Source: an uncultured Oscillospiraceae bacterium (GTDB lineage: Bacteria > Bacillota > Clostridia > Oscillospirales > Ruminococcaceae). Taken from it: a stretch of 5,051 bases of DNA. Made by a program: the position numbers and the translations under genes. The stretch's first letter is position 1. Each line of letters opens with the position of its first letter. Below are positions 4,485 to 5,051 of this stretch, one piece after another. Below the pieces are notes generated by a model. The model had not been told where the DNA came from, did no database searches, and saw nothing but the letters and a program-made list of their open reading frames with translations. The DNA lies in contig USNZ01000112.1 in NCBI GenBank assembly GCA_900556255.1, positions 1 to 5,051 of the forward strand, given 5' to 3'.

Positions 4485-5051
4485 ATGTATACGATCAAAA
4501 CGCTGAACGCAATCTCCCCTGCGGGCCTGAGCAAGCTGCCTGCCAACCAGTTTGAGGTCAACAACGATTCCGATGCACCGGACGGGATTTTGGTGCGCAG
4601 TGCCGACATGCACGATATGCCCCTGCCGGACAGCCTTTTGGCGATTGCCCGCGCGGGTGCCGGTACCAACAATATCCCCGTAGATGCCTGCACGGCGGCG
4701 GGTATTGTGGTGTTCAACACGCCCGGCGCCAACGCAAACGCCGTGGCAGAGCTGGTCGTCGGTGCATTGGTGGCGGGCAGCCGCAACATGGTAGACGCCG
4801 TGAACTGGGCGCAGACCCTGAAAGGGCGCGATACCATCGCCAAAGATGTGGAAAAAGGCAAAAAGCAGTTTGTCGGGCCGGAACTGCGCGGTAAGACGCT
4901 GGGCGTTATCGGTCTGGGAGCCATCGGCGCCCGCGTGGCAAACGCCGCTGTGGCGCTGGGCATGGAGGTGCTGGGCTACGATCCGTACATTTCCATTGAT
5001 GCCGCATGGAGCCTTTCGCGCAGTGTGCAGCACTGCGTCACGCTGGGCGAT
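4485..5051 (+). CDS. serA: D-3-phosphoglycerate dehydrogenase, N-terminal half (3' end outside window)
   Basis: The frame stays open from ATG 4485 to the right edge, giving 189 residues of an expected total near 390 for the short Firmicute form. SerA oxidises 3-phosphoglycerate to 3-phosphohydroxypyruvate with NAD, the first step of serine synthesis and the source of the SerC substrate. Visible parts are the substrate-binding stretch A-R-A-G-A-G-T-N-N-I-P (55-65), the conserved F-N-T-P-G-A-N-A-N-A-V-A-E-L, and the Rossmann NAD-binding motif G-L-G-A-I-G (143-148). Asp166 in G-Y-D-P-Y lies at the end of the next strand, the usual NAD-specific acidic residue. The catalytic Arg, Glu and His and any C-terminal ACT domain lie beyond the window, so serine feedback control cannot be judged. 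It starts 15 nt after the serC stop with a modest Shine-Dalgarno sequence (GAGGG, 4472-4476 region), consistent with coupling to serC. Confidence 0.95.
   Translation, partial: MYTIKTLNAISPAGLSKLPANQFEVNNDSDAPDGILVRSADMHDMPLPDSLLAIARAGAGTNNIPVDACTAAGIVVFNTPGANANAVAELVVGALVAGSRNMVDAVNWAQTLKGRDTIAKDVEKGKKQFVGPELRGKTLGVIGLGAIGARVANAAVALGMEVLGYDPYISIDAAWSLSRSVQHCVTLGD

Noticed and set aside
3891..5033. 380-residue minus-strand open frame opposite serC and serA
   Set aside because: It is antisense to two clear enzymes, its sequence is low-meaning and His/Arg/Ala rich, and it has no start context. It is a shadow of GC-biased codons.

Overview
The window looks like chromosomal DNA of a gut-type, low-to-mid GC Firmicute, most likely a Clostridia/Oscillospiraceae relative such as the Faecalibacterium/Gemmiger/Subdoligranulum group. 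This is inferred from the moderately GC-rich coding sequence, A/T-rich intergenic DNA, strong AAGGAGG-type ribosome binding sites, a BlaI-type repressor with TACAnnTGTA operators, and the protein sequence style. No mobile element, tRNA, rRNA or CRISPR array is visible.

Layout. (1) Positions 1-365 hold the C-terminal part of a LexA-like, self-cleaving S24 regulator whose start lies upstream of the window. (2) A 164-base gap follows, dominated by a long hairpin (about 447-504) with an A-run on its left arm and a T-run on its right arm. It is a bidirectional terminator or a leader attenuator. (3) Positions 530-2640 form a two-gene operon overlapping by 22 nt: a radical SAM protein of the 'putative DNA modification/repair' family and its obligate partner, a DUF4130-type 'probable DNA metabolism protein'. 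This pair is widespread but biochemically uncharacterised, and is the most interesting content here. (4) A small BlaI/MecI-family repressor gene (3043-2651, minus strand) converges on the operon with 10 bases between the stop codons. (5) The 328-base stretch 3044-3371 has no gene. It holds three 16-bp BlaI-type operators (two symmetric, one degenerate), a repressor promoter embedded in two of them, a good serC promoter, and a terminator-like stem-loop in the serC leader. (6) Positions 3372-5051 hold serC and the first half of serA, a serine biosynthesis operon running off the right edge.

How the genes work together. The radical SAM protein and its DUF4130 partner are translationally coupled and presumably act together on nucleic acid. 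The radical SAM protein carries a C-terminal helix-hairpin-helix, and in other genomes the partner is often fused to a uracil-DNA glycosylase-like domain, which is absent here. A LexA-like regulator immediately upstream is suggestive, but no recognisable SOS box was found. The BlaI-type repressor very probably regulates itself. It has no BlaR1 partner in view and lacks the Asn-Phe cleavage pair of classical BlaI/MecI, so its signal and targets are unknown. SerA and SerC catalyse the first two steps from 3-phosphoglycerate to serine (and also serve vitamin B6 synthesis in some bacteria).
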